Assembly: GCA_002423905.1 (NCBI GenBank)
Contig: DIVC01000001.1
Location: 1-14,219, forward strand
Origin: Idiomarina sp. UBA6142
Lineage (GTDB): Bacteria; Pseudomonadota; Gammaproteobacteria; Enterobacterales; Alteromonadaceae
Length of the DNA stretch: 14,219 nucleotides
Direction of reading: 5' to 3'
Position 1 is the first letter of the stretch. Each line of letters starts with the position of its first letter. Of the stretch, positions 1 through 8,053 are shown piece by piece. The position numbers were made by a program, and so were the translations under genes. The notes below the pieces were generated by a model. That model had not been told where the DNA came from. It searched no databases and saw only the letters and a program-made list of their open reading frames with translations.

Positions 1-47
1 GCTTCACCGCCGGGGCTTTTTCTTTGCTTGTTTTTCAACTTCCCTGC

Positions 48-75
48 TTGATCTTTTCCCAATTAAATTTACTAT
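48..75 (+). promoter_or_regulatory. possible sigma-70 promoter for the kinase gene
   Basis: TTGATC (48-53) and TACTAT (70-75) each match four of six consensus bases and are 16 bp apart. This would start transcription near 82 and leave a leader of about 30 nt. No good Shine-Dalgarno sequence precedes the ATG at 112. A second pair, TTAACA (79-84) and TATATA (101-106), also has 16-bp spacing, but it would place the transcript start at the start codon. The rest of 1-111 is AT-rich and holds no ORF. This is a weak, eye-based call. Confidence 0.25.
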
Positions 76-111
76 TGGTTAACAATTAGCCACTCAGTTG
101 TATATAAAGCA

Positions 112-3100
112 ATGGAACCAACCAATATCGCTTTACCACCAGGTACAGAACTGAATCATTATGTGATTGAATCCGTGCTCGGCCAGGGTGGGTTTGGTAT
201 TGTTTATTTGGCGCGCCATGCTTTTCTTGATGAACTGGTAGCACTCAAAGAATTTCTTCCTATTGAAGTAGCTGGCCGCAGTGGTCTGTCTATTGTCCCC
301 CATGGCGATTCGCGCAAGCAGCTTTACGATGACGCGTTACGTCGCTTCATGAGCGAAGGTAAAACACTGATTAAATTACGTCATCGCAGTATTGTGCGGT
401 GTCGTGATATGTTCATGGCTAACAATACCGCCTATTTGGTGATGGACTTTGAGGATGGACTCGATCTCGAAAGCCTCATCACGAGCCTAAATAAAAAGCA
501 GCAACTATATAGCCAAGAGCAGTTATTGCATTTCTTGATTCCGCTTGCTGAAGGGTTTGTTTATCTACATCAGCAAGATGTCCTCCATCGCGACATCAAA
601 CCAGCCAACATATTTATTCGCCGTGCAGATGGCTCCCCGGTAATCATCGATTTTGGAGCCGCAAAGCAGAATTTTGCCTTAGTCTCACAATCAAAAGCTC
701 CGTTTACCGAGTTTTACGCACCGATCGAGCAAATCGAAGGTGGACGCAGTGCCAAGCCATCGATGGATATCCACGCTTTTGGTGCGTTAATGTACCGCTT
801 AGTAACTGGTAAGATAGGTGTCAAGGCGGAAAGCAGAGCTATGGCAATTGTCTACGGCAAGCCTGATCCGCTGGAGTCGGTTGCTACTACTGCAGGGCCA
901 GGTTATAGCCCGAAATTACTGAACTTGATAGACCATTGTTTGCAATTTAAGCCCGAGCATCGGCCCCAATCTATGCAGGAGGTTTACGATGTATTGTTGG
1001 CGGTCGCGCGCGGTGAGGCTGAACCAGAATCAGTTGCACCGGCAGCTGAACCGGTATGGTTTGACCCAATAAAAGCAGCGGTTCCAGATATGGTGGCGGA
1101 ACCGATGACGCAGTATCACCAGCCCATAGCCGCCAATAAACAACGCGACTTCGAGGCAGCCAAACAGGCTACCGCAGAGGCAGAGGCGAAGGCCAAAGCT
1201 GAAGCTGAAGCAGCCAAACAAGCTGAAATTGAGGCGAAAGCCAAGGCCAAAGCTGAAGCTGAAGCAGCCAAACAAGTGGAAGCAGAGGCGAAAGCTAAGG
1301 CCAAAGCCGAAGCTGAAGCAGCCAAACAAGCGGAAGCAGAGGCGAAAGCTAAGGCCAAAGCTGAAGCTAGGGTTGAGGCGGCCAAAGCGAAAGCTAGTAC
1401 TGATAGAGCACCAGCCGATGCTACAGAGACGCCAAATCAGCCAGAGCCAGATGCCATTCCAGAGACGTTTATGGATTTGGTCAAGCAAGATCCCGTCTGG
1501 AAATGGGGCTCTATCGCCGCTGCCGTACTGGTGTTAGTGGGTGCTGGTGCTTGGTTAGTAAGCGGAGATAGCGAACCGGCTAAAAAGTCCAAAGCTGATA
1601 AAATTGTGGTACAACCGGACAGCAAAAATACCGATACTGGCGAACATAAAGAACACCCCGATGCAGCGCAACAGCAAAAAGCACAACAGCAATTAGAGCA
1701 ACAACGCCAGCAATTGCTTGCTGCATTAATTGGCGGCGTGACCGCCCAAGATTCATTTGCTAAAGGCAATGAGCATTATTTCGTTCAAGCTGATTTTGAT
1801 AACGCAGTGACCGCCTACGAACATGCGTGGGATTCCGGCAGCGCGCTTGCTAAAGCCCAATTGGCAGTGATGCAAGCGCAGGGTGTTGGTATGCCGGATG
1901 ATGCCATTGCCGCGCGTACCAGTGCTCTCAGTTTAGTTGACAGCTTGACTGAAGTGGCAGACTTCAATGACGACGTTGCGCTCTACCTTGCGTTATTGCA
2001 GCGTTACGCGCTGAGAGATTATACGGCTGCCTTTAACACCCTGCAGCGCTTAGCCGACCAAGGCAATGCTCAGGCCCAGTGGGAACTTGCGTTACGCTAC
2101 CGTGATGGACTCGACACCACGACCAATTTAACCACCGCGATGAGTTGGTTAGTGAGCGCCGCTGATCAAAAACATACGGCCGCTTTATTCACCATTGGTG
2201 ATTGGTATGCCAAGGGCACCGCGGTAGCTAAAAATCCAACCGAAGCAGCGCGCTATATGAAATTAGCCGGTGATCTCGGCTACCTTCCTGCTTTTGAGCA
2301 ACTGGCTTACATGTACCTCAATGGCACCGGAGTCAGCCGTGATTATGCCCTCGCCCGTCGCTATCTCGCTTATCCGGCAGCACGTGGTGATGGTGATGCT
2401 CAGTACCAGCTAGGCCAATTATTGGAATTAGGGCGTGGTGGTGGCAGCAACATCACCGAGGCCTTGCGGCTCTACCAGAATGCAGCCAACAGCGGCCAGG
2501 TTGCGGCACAAACCCGTTTAGGCACCATGTACTATCGCGGTAGCGGCGTCACCCTCAATTATAGCGAAGCCTTTAAATGGTTCACCGCTGCGGCTAAACA
2601 AGGCAGCATCGAAGCACAGTCGAACTTGGGTTACCTGTATTTAAATGGCCATGGAACTGGGCGCGATTATGCCCTTGCAAAACGTAATTTTGAAGCCGCT
2701 GCCGCCCAAAAAGATGCTGATGCTATCAATGGTCTGGGGTTGTTGTACGAAAACGGCTGGGGCTTAACTGCTGATATTGCGCGTGCGGTGACTTACTACA
2801 CCCAAGCTGCGACTGCTGGCAGCTCGTTCGGGCAATACAATATTGGCCGCCTCTATTTCGATGGTGTTGGGGTAAACCAAAATTATGCGACCGCGAAGCG
2901 CTATTTTGAAATGGCTGATAAGCAAGGAAATAGTGGCGCGCAGACTTACTTAGGCTTTATGTATCTCGATGGTATCGGCGTAGCCGCTGACTATGTTTTG
3001 GCGAAGCAGTATTCTGAAGCCGGAGCTAGAGGCAATAATAACAATGCGATCAATAATTTAGGTGTAATTTATCAGAAGGGTTTGGGAGTTACTAAAAATC

Positions 3101-4053
3101 TTACTGAGGCAGCTAAATATTATCAACGTGCCGTTGATGCCAACAATGCAACGGCGATGTTGAATTTAGGCCGGCTTTATTTAGACGGCTTAGGTGTCAG
3201 TAAAAACACCGCTGAGGCGAAAAAGCTATTTCAGCAAGCGATTGATAAAGACAACAATATGGATGCTTATACCGAACTGGCTTTAATGAACTTAAAAGGT
3301 ATTGGCGGCGCGGTGAATCAAGTTGAAGCGCGGCGGTTATTTGATATTGCCGCCAATCAAGGCGGTAAAACAACAGCGCACTATGAGCTGGCGAACATGC
3401 TGTTCAAGGGTATGGGTGGGCCAAAGAACATCGCCCAAGCGTTGCGTATGTTTCGAGCTGCGGCCGATAAAGGCCACAGCGAAGCACAATTTGAGTTAGC
3501 CACAATCTTATCGGAAGGCAACGGTACTGCCGTCGATCTATTAAACGCGGCGAAGTATTTTGAACTCGCTGCGGACCAAGGTCATGCACGCGCGCAATAT
3601 GAAACGGGTCGCGCTTATCAGTTTGCCCGCGGTGTTGGGCGCGACTGGGCTAAAGCAATACGCTATTACCGCCTGGCGGTGGACCAGCGCCACACTGATG
3701 CACATTATAATTTAGGCATGATGCTACGAAACGGTGAAGGCACAAGCGCAAATGCCGCCGAAGCATTTCGATTAGTCAGTGTGGCAGCGAATAATGGTCA
3801 CGCGAATGCACAGAATAGCTTGGGCGTGATGTATCACGAAGGCAGTGGAGTCGCGCAAAGTTATGACAATGCCTATCAATGGTTCCTCAAAGCCGCTGAA
3901 CAAAACCTAGCCGGCGCACAATACAACCTCGGCAATTATCACCAATTTGGGCTGTCGGTCAGAGCCAATCGCCGTGAAGCCATAAAATGGTATCGCTTAG
4001 CCGCCGACCAAGGCGACCAGCAAGCCATAGATGCTCTGCGTTCCTTGAATTAA
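112..4053 (+). CDS. transmembrane Ser/Thr protein kinase with C-terminal Sel1-like repeat array
   Basis: The protein has 1313 residues in four blocks. Residues 15-300 are a Hanks-type kinase with everything needed for catalysis: P-loop GQGGFG (24-29), ATP lysine K46, helix-C glutamate probably E82, catalytic HRD (159-161) with K163 and N166, DFG (180-182), an APxEQ segment (203-207), D219 and R284. Residues 345-428 are an Ala/Lys/Glu-rich, probably helical linker encoded by 54-bp repeats. Residues 466-485 form one hydrophobic membrane segment. A Gln-rich stretch (518-535) leads to about 18 Sel1-like repeats (651-1300). Family knowledge puts the kinase in the cytoplasm, so the repeats would be periplasmic and could act as a protein-binding sensor; this topology is inferred, because flanking lysines do not favour either orientation. 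Sel1 arrays are usually protein-interaction scaffolds. The ATG at 112 is the first in frame and leaves a normal N-terminus before the kinase fold. The substrate is unknown. The next two genes on the same strand encode envelope proteins. Confidence 0.93.
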   Translation: MEPTNIALPPGTELNHYVIESVLGQGGFGIVYLARHAFLDELVALKEFLPIEVAGRSGLSIVPHGDSRKQLYDDALRRFMSEGKTLIKLRHRSIVRCRDMFMANNTAYLVMDFEDGLDLESLITSLNKKQQLYSQEQLLHFLIPLAEGFVYLHQQDVLHRDIKPANIFIRRADGSPVIIDFGAAKQNFALVSQSKAPFTEFYAPIEQIEGGRSAKPSMDIHAFGALMYRLVTGKIGVKAESRAMAIVYGKPDPLESVATTAGPGYSPKLLNLIDHCLQFKPEHRPQSMQEVYDVLLAVARGEAEPESVAPAAEPVWFDPIKAAVPDMVAEPMTQYHQPIAANKQRDFEAAKQATAEAEAKAKAEAEAAKQAEIEAKAKAKAEAEAAKQVEAEAKAKAKAEAEAAKQAEAEAKAKAKAEARVEAAKAKASTDRAPADATETPNQPEPDAIPETFMDLVKQDPVWKWGSIAAAVLVLVGAGAWLVSGDSEPAKKSKADKIVVQPDSKNTDTGEHKEHPDAAQQQKAQQQLEQQRQQLLAALIGGVTAQDSFAKGNEHYFVQADFDNAVTAYEHAWDSGSALAKAQLAVMQAQGVGMPDDAIAARTSALSLVDSLTEVADFNDDVALYLALLQRYALRDYTAAFNTLQRLADQGNAQAQWELALRYRDGLDTTTNLTTAMSWLVSAADQKHTAALFTIGDWYAKGTAVAKNPTEAARYMKLAGDLGYLPAFEQLAYMYLNGTGVSRDYALARRYLAYPAARGDGDAQYQLGQLLELGRGGGSNITEALRLYQNAANSGQVAAQTRLGTMYYRGSGVTLNYSEAFKWFTAAAKQGSIEAQSNLGYLYLNGHGTGRDYALAKRNFEAAAAQKDADAINGLGLLYENGWGLTADIARAVTYYTQAATAGSSFGQYNIGRLYFDGVGVNQNYATAKRYFEMADKQGNSGAQTYLGFMYLDGIGVAADYVLAKQYSEAGARGNNNNAINNLGVIYQKGLGVTKNLTEAAKYYQRAVDANNATAMLNLGRLYLDGLGVSKNTAEAKKLFQQAIDKDNNMDAYTELALMNLKGIGGAVNQVEARRLFDIAANQGGKTTAHYELANMLFKGMGGPKNIAQALRMFRAAADKGHSEAQFELATILSEGNGTAVDLLNAAKYFELAADQGHARAQYETGRAYQFARGVGRDWAKAIRYYRLAVDQRHTDAHYNLGMMLRNGEGTSANAAEAFRLVSVAANNGHANAQNSLGVMYHEGSGVAQSYDNAYQWFLKAAEQNLAGAQYNLGNYHQFGLSVRANRREAIKWYRLAADQGDQQAIDALRSLN
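1198..1359 (+). repeat. 54-bp in-frame tandem repeat, three copies
   Basis: Three consecutive 54-bp units start at 1198, 1252 and 1306. Each encodes 18 residues of the form AEAEAAKQ-x-E-x-EAKAKAK. A degenerate partial unit precedes them (about 1162-1197) and a decayed one follows to about 1395. Copies two and three are nearly identical at the DNA level, including synonymous positions, which points to recent duplication by slippage or recombination. Because the unit is a multiple of three, copy number can change without breaking the kinase gene. It would alter the length of the linker between the kinase domain and the membrane. Confidence 0.85.
2062..4011 (+). repeat. array of 18 Sel1-like protein repeats inside the kinase gene
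   Basis: Residues 651-1300 divide cleanly into 18 units: sixteen of 36 residues and two of 37 (units 12 and 13). The usual pattern is A-Q-x-x-L-G-x-x-Y-x-x-G-x-G followed by A-x-x-Y-x-x-A-A-x-x-G, as expected for Sel1-like helix pairs. A partial unit finishes the protein. The units have diverged at the DNA level, so this is an old array, unlike the 54-bp linker repeat. A further degenerate unit may lie around residues 575-650. Confidence 0.85.
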
Positions 4054-4061
4054 TCCACTAA

Positions 4062-4075
4062 GTGCGGCAACGCAC
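4062..4075 (+). other. small GNRA-capped hairpin after the kinase stop codon
   Basis: GTGCG (4062-4066) and CGCAC (4071-4075) pair perfectly around a GCAA tetraloop, 8 nt after the kinase stop codon. No T-tract follows, so it does not look like a rho-independent terminator. It could stabilise or mark the kinase mRNA 3' end, or have no function. Confidence 0.4.
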
Positions 4076-4080
4076 AGACA

Positions 4081-4168
4081 CCTCTCGGCAATCAGTTGAT
4101 AGTGCCGGCACAGCCGATTATTGCGTTTTAACGCGGTATCGTCACTGACCGAAAACTAGACCGAGAGG
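4081..4168 (+). promoter_or_regulatory. inverted repeat that could mask the lipoprotein ribosome binding site
   Basis: CCTCTCGG at 4081-4088 is the exact reverse complement of CCGAGAGG at 4161-4168. The second arm contains the GAGG Shine-Dalgarno core, 9 nt before the ATG at 4178. Between the arms lie an 8-bp palindrome TGCCGGCA (4103-4110) and a small stem GCGTT/AACGC (4123-4134). In a transcript entering from the kinase gene the arms could pair and hide the ribosome binding site. A transcript starting inside the region would lack the first arm. The arms are seen directly; the regulatory role is inference. Confidence 0.35.
4096..4124 (+). promoter_or_regulatory. possible promoter for the lipoprotein-OmpA pair
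   Basis: TTGATA (4096-4101) matches the -35 consensus at five of six bases. A 17-bp spacer leads to TATTGC (4119-4124), a poor -10 element matching only three of six. Transcription would start near 4131, giving a leader of about 47 nt that excludes the upstream arm of the inverted repeat at 4081. Confidence 0.25.
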
Positions 4169-4177
4169 AACTCAATT

Positions 4178-6526
4178 ATGCGTGTTCAATTAAATAAATT
4201 ATCGAGCGCCAAAAACTGGCTGCTGTTCGCCTTAATCAGCAGTACCGTCGTTGCCTGTGGGGATAATGGTCGTGACCCAATCCTTGGTAATCCGGGTAAT
4301 ACCGCCTTAGCACCAACCGTGACTGTTGTCAGCCCCGCCAATAATGCCACCAATGTGGCCGTGACGGGTACGCTGGTTACCGCACAGTTCAGCGAACCGG
4401 TGAACGCCCAAACGACCAGCACCTTTACCCTAACTTGCGCGGCACCATGCAGTGCCCCAACCGGTACAGTCGCCATGAATGGCAGCAGTAATGTGGCGAC
4501 CTATACTATTACTAGCCCGGCCGTGCTGAGTGAAATGACGCGCTATACCGCCACTATTCATAGTGCTGTGAGCCGCGCCAATGGCTTAACATTAGCCGCA
4601 CCCTACAGCTGGAGCTTCACGACCGGAATCATTCCAGATACCACCTTGCCACGAGTCACCTTAACTGAGCCAGTAACCACCATTCCGGGGCCAACCTTAA
4701 ATGTACCGGTAAATACCACGGTATCCGCGCAATTTAGCGAAGCGATGTTGGCGACTACCATCACCGCCAGCAACTTTACCCTAAGCTGCTCAGCACCTTG
4801 TCTAGCGCCAACCGGTGAGGTGAACTATACCAGTGCCTCGCGCACGGCTGTTTTGACTGCTGATGAAGCGCTCGACTGGGAAACCACCTACACCGCCACG
4901 GTATCCAGCAACGTGACTGATTTGGTTGGCAATCCGTTATCAGGTAACCAAGGAGCAGTAAATACCGCCAGTGATTATGTATGGCAGTTCACCACTGGGT
5001 TAACACCCGATACGACGCGTCCACGGGTTACCATCACTGAGCCATTAACGACGAGTCCAGGGCCAACGCCTTCGGTACCGGTGAATACCGCGATTACTGC
5101 AATCTTTACCGAAGATATGCTTGCAACTACCGTGAACGATAGTAGTTTCACCTTAACCTGTGCGGCCCCGTGTGTATCCCCTTTAGGTGAGGTCACCTAT
5201 GTTGCCGGATCACGCAGTGCGGTATTCAGCCCCGATCAAAATCTTGATGAAGGTGTTACCTATACCGCGACTATTGCTAGCACAGTCACTGATTTAGCGT
5301 TGAACCGTTTAGCAGGTAATCAAGCTCCAGCCACCAGTGCCAGTGATTATATTTGGCTATTTACCACGGTCGCACCATTACTGCCACTAGACAATATTTC
5401 AGTACAAGCCACCGATCCGTTAGATGCTGGTGAACTGCCTGTGTGTCCGAATGCTATGGTCAATGCTACCTTTGCGGTGCCATCAGGTACGCGTTTGAAT
5501 CCAACTACCGTGAATGACATGACTTTCTTGCTGGCTGAGGATGGTGACCCATTAGCGACAGTAATTGCTGAATCAATTCAACTGGATGTAGATAGTGGTC
5601 GCATTATTAGCTTTGTGCCACAAACGCAGCTGGCTGAAAACGTTACCTATCGCGCTACTTTAGTAGGCGGTACCAATGGTATTAAAGACCTCATAGTCCC
5701 GGGCAACGAAATGCTTGAAGATTACCAATGGACCTTCACCACCATTGCGCCGATCGAGAGTTGTTTACAAGCGGCAGATCTGAAGTCAGCGGCGCCGTTT
5801 GGCAGTTTTGGTGGCACCGCAGGTGTTACCAACCAAGGTTTGTTGACCATTATTAATGGCGACTTGGGTACCACCGGGGTATCTACACTAGTGACTGGTT
5901 TTGTGTCCGAGCCAGGTTGTGAATACACCATCACACCGCTCAATGAAGGTCATGTAAACGGTCGTATCTTTACCTCACCACCCCCACCAACAGTGGCTTG
6001 CCCGCAAGATGGAACGGCTATTACCCAAGCCATTGCTATGCAAGCACGGCTAGACGCCGAGGCGGTGTTTATTGAGTTATCACCGGCTAATTTGCCAGGC
6101 GGTCAAGATCCCGGTAACGACAATCTGGGCAACTTAACCTTAGCTCCGGGTATTTATACCGCGCAAAGTGGTGCCTTTATGATTCAAGGGGGTGATTTGA
6201 CCCTCGATGGTCAAGGCAATCAAAACGCGGTGTGGGTATTCCAAATGGCTACAACGTTAACAGTAGGTGGTCCAGGCGCTGATTTCCCGCAAAGTGTGAC
6301 CTTAATCAACGGTGCGCAGGCCAAGAATATTTTCTGGCAAGTGGGCAGTTCAGCCACTATTAACGCAGCCGGTGGCGGTACCATGAAGGGCACTATTATC
6401 GCCCAATCAGGGGTGAGCATCTCTACCGCAGGAAACGTCAATATCGTCACCTTGGATGGTCGTGCGCTATCGCTGGGTGCGTCGGTTACCGTGGTGAACA
6501 CTGTGATCAATGTACCGGCTGAATAG
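4178..6526 (+). CDS. lipoprotein with four Ig-like domains and a DUF3494 (ice-binding-like) domain
   Basis: This is an exported, probably outer-membrane-anchored surface protein of 782 residues. The N-terminus is a lipoprotein signal with lipobox VVAC at C27. Residue +2 is Gly, not the Asp that retains lipoproteins in the inner membrane. Three Ig-like domains of the SbsA/Big_5 type follow at about 46-150, 153-275 and 277-399; each ends in W-x-F-T-T or a close variant and has a C-x3-C pair (C87/C91, C204/C208, C328/C332). A fourth, more divergent domain lacking that pair spans about 404-524. Residues 535-779 match DUF3494, known from ice-binding proteins and adhesin tips: early motif with N-G-D-L-G (560-564), L-x-L-A-P-G-I-Y (653-660), AVWVFQM (684-690), then NIFWQVG (717-723) and a G-T-I-I-A-Q-S-G strand (738-745). 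Domains 2 and 3 are clear duplicates. The likely role is a stalk with a binding tip; ice or polysaccharide adhesion cannot be separated by eye. The gene has a Shine-Dalgarno GAGG 9 nt before ATG and is followed 31 bp later by an OmpA-family gene. Confidence 0.9.
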   Translation: MRVQLNKLSSAKNWLLFALISSTVVACGDNGRDPILGNPGNTALAPTVTVVSPANNATNVAVTGTLVTAQFSEPVNAQTTSTFTLTCAAPCSAPTGTVAMNGSSNVATYTITSPAVLSEMTRYTATIHSAVSRANGLTLAAPYSWSFTTGIIPDTTLPRVTLTEPVTTIPGPTLNVPVNTTVSAQFSEAMLATTITASNFTLSCSAPCLAPTGEVNYTSASRTAVLTADEALDWETTYTATVSSNVTDLVGNPLSGNQGAVNTASDYVWQFTTGLTPDTTRPRVTITEPLTTSPGPTPSVPVNTAITAIFTEDMLATTVNDSSFTLTCAAPCVSPLGEVTYVAGSRSAVFSPDQNLDEGVTYTATIASTVTDLALNRLAGNQAPATSASDYIWLFTTVAPLLPLDNISVQATDPLDAGELPVCPNAMVNATFAVPSGTRLNPTTVNDMTFLLAEDGDPLATVIAESIQLDVDSGRIISFVPQTQLAENVTYRATLVGGTNGIKDLIVPGNEMLEDYQWTFTTIAPIESCLQAADLKSAAPFGSFGGTAGVTNQGLLTIINGDLGTTGVSTLVTGFVSEPGCEYTITPLNEGHVNGRIFTSPPPPTVACPQDGTAITQAIAMQARLDAEAVFIELSPANLPGGQDPGNDNLGNLTLAPGIYTAQSGAFMIQGGDLTLDGQGNQNAVWVFQMATTLTVGGPGADFPQSVTLINGAQAKNIFWQVGSSATINAAGGGTMKGTIIAQSGVSISTAGNVNIVTLDGRALSLGASVTVVNTVINVPAE

Positions 6527-6557
6527 TCGTAAACAACAAGTTTCTGTGGAGAGTATT

Positions 6558-8018
6558 ATGAACATCAATAAAATCACCCGCGCTATGAGCGCTGTTATTC
6601 TAGTCGGCATGACCTTACCAACCCTAGCTGAAGACCGTTCGGGTTGGTATCTAGGCGTCGCTGGCGGCCCTTCCCACGCGACTATTGCTGAGGCAGAGAT
6701 CAAGGCTGACTTACTGACATCTGGCTACCAAACAACAGAGTTTCGTTTTGATGACCGCGACGTTGGATATAAGATTTTTACCGGTTATCAGATGAACACT
6801 AATTTTGCCATTGAGGGCGGCTATTTTGATCTCGGCCAATTCAGTTATCACGCCACCACGCTCCCGGCAGGCAGTCAACATGGTCGGCTGACCTTGGATG
6901 GTTGGAATCTTGACTTAGTGGGGACCTTGCCACTGACCGAACGGGCTTCATTGTTTGCTCGCATTGGTGCGCATAGGAGCACCGCTAACGTCGACTTTAT
7001 CGGAACAGGTGCGGTCAATATTCTGACCACTGAGTACCGCAAGCGGAGCACACACTACAAATTCGGTGTGGGTTATGAGTATCAATTCAACCGCAATTTA
7101 GCCATGCGCATTGAAGCGGAACGCTATCGTATGGATGATGCTGTGGGCAACCGTGGCGATATTGACTTGTATTCGGTTAGCCTGCTCTATCGCTTTGGGT
7201 CGGCATCTCCATATAAGGCTGTTACACCCGTTGCAATGCCAGTGATGGCGCCGGCAGTAGCTGCGGTGGCGGTTGCCCCAGTGCAAGGTACCGCAGTTGA
7301 ATATTGCAGTGGATTAGAAATTGAATTTGCCATTGCCAATAATGATATTGCGCGCGTGAATAACGAAAACTTACTGGTGCTAGCAACGTTTATGGATGCC
7401 TATCCAGAAACTACCGCACGCATTGAAGGCCATACCGACAACGTGGGTACCGAAACAGCGAACCAGCGTTTATCGCTGCAACGTGCACAAAGCGTGGTGG
7501 ATTATTTAGTCACTGAACATCGTATTGCTCGTAAACGTCTCACTGCCGTAGGCTTTGGTGAAATGCGACCACTTGCCGACAACGTGACCGATGCTGGTAA
7601 GCAAGCGAACCGTCGTATTCATGCTGTGATCAATTGCGCCACCGATATCAAAGGTTTACAACCCTTGCCAGCACGCGTAACACTGGCGATGGAACTAGCA
7701 TTTGATACCGATTCAGCGATGGTGAAAGGGCAGTATCACGATGAGTTGGAAACCGTGGCGAACTACCTGCGCGTCAATCCAGAGCTGACAGCCACGTTAG
7801 AGGGTCATACCGACAACACCAGCCCGGCGACCGCACAGCAAGTATCCAAAGCGCGAGCGCAAAGTGTGGCGGACTATTTGGTGACTAAGTTTGGCATTGA
7901 GCGGTCGCGCTTAAGCGTCGAAGGTTTTGGTTCCACTCGCCGCGATACTTACAACATTAATGCTGCCCAACGACAGGAGAACCGTCGTGTTAGCATTATC
8001 ATTGGCTACCCTGACTAA
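6558..8018 (+). CDS. OmpA-family outer membrane protein with two tandem OmpA C-terminal domains
   Basis: I start it at ATG 6558, with GGAG at 6548-6551 six nt upstream; this gives a proper signal peptide. An in-frame ATG at 6510 overlaps the previous gene and would add 16 charged residues before the signal. The protein has 486 residues: signal peptide 1-24 (cleavage after TLA), an OmpA-like eight-strand beta-barrel at about 27-214 ending in YRFG, an Ala/Pro/Val hinge (220-245), and two OmpA peptidoglycan-binding domains. Domain 1 (about 250-360) has the full GHTDN (291-295), RAQSVVDYL and NRR (351-353) signatures. Domain 2 (about 370-483) keeps GHTDN (416-420), RAQSVADYL and NRR (476-478) but lacks the N-x-x-LS segment. 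C250 and C360 bracket domain 1 and could form a disulfide. The expected role is to anchor the outer membrane to the wall; a normal OmpA has one such domain. Co-transcription with the DUF3494 lipoprotein suggests a shared surface structure. Confidence 0.9.
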   Translation: MNINKITRAMSAVILVGMTLPTLAEDRSGWYLGVAGGPSHATIAEAEIKADLLTSGYQTTEFRFDDRDVGYKIFTGYQMNTNFAIEGGYFDLGQFSYHATTLPAGSQHGRLTLDGWNLDLVGTLPLTERASLFARIGAHRSTANVDFIGTGAVNILTTEYRKRSTHYKFGVGYEYQFNRNLAMRIEAERYRMDDAVGNRGDIDLYSVSLLYRFGSASPYKAVTPVAMPVMAPAVAAVAVAPVQGTAVEYCSGLEIEFAIANNDIARVNNENLLVLATFMDAYPETTARIEGHTDNVGTETANQRLSLQRAQSVVDYLVTEHRIARKRLTAVGFGEMRPLADNVTDAGKQANRRIHAVINCATDIKGLQPLPARVTLAMELAFDTDSAMVKGQYHDELETVANYLRVNPELTATLEGHTDNTSPATAQQVSKARAQSVADYLVTKFGIERSRLSVEGFGSTRRDTYNINAAQRQENRRVSIIIGYPD

Positions 8019-8053
8019 CAGCGTAGACGGACCAAGGATGGTCGATTTCCCGA

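Noticed and set aside
1..22. Possible 3' arm of a rho-independent terminator (CGGGGC followed by five T).
   Set aside because: The matching 5' arm would have to lie outside the window or at an unseen position, so a hairpin cannot be shown.
1030..1488. 152- and 89-residue minus-strand frames opposite the kinase linker.
   Set aside because: They are mirror images of the Ala/Lys/Glu repeat DNA, have low-complexity Phe/Ser/Ala content, and carry no start signal or recognisable domain.
6510..6557. In-frame upstream start for the OmpA-family protein.
   Set aside because: It overlaps the lipoprotein gene by 17 bp and puts 16 polar residues in front of a complete signal peptide; ATG 6558 has a good Shine-Dalgarno.
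6467..6703. 78-residue minus-strand frame across the lipoprotein-OmpA junction.
   Set aside because: It overlaps two well-supported genes, lacks a ribosome binding site of note and resembles no family.
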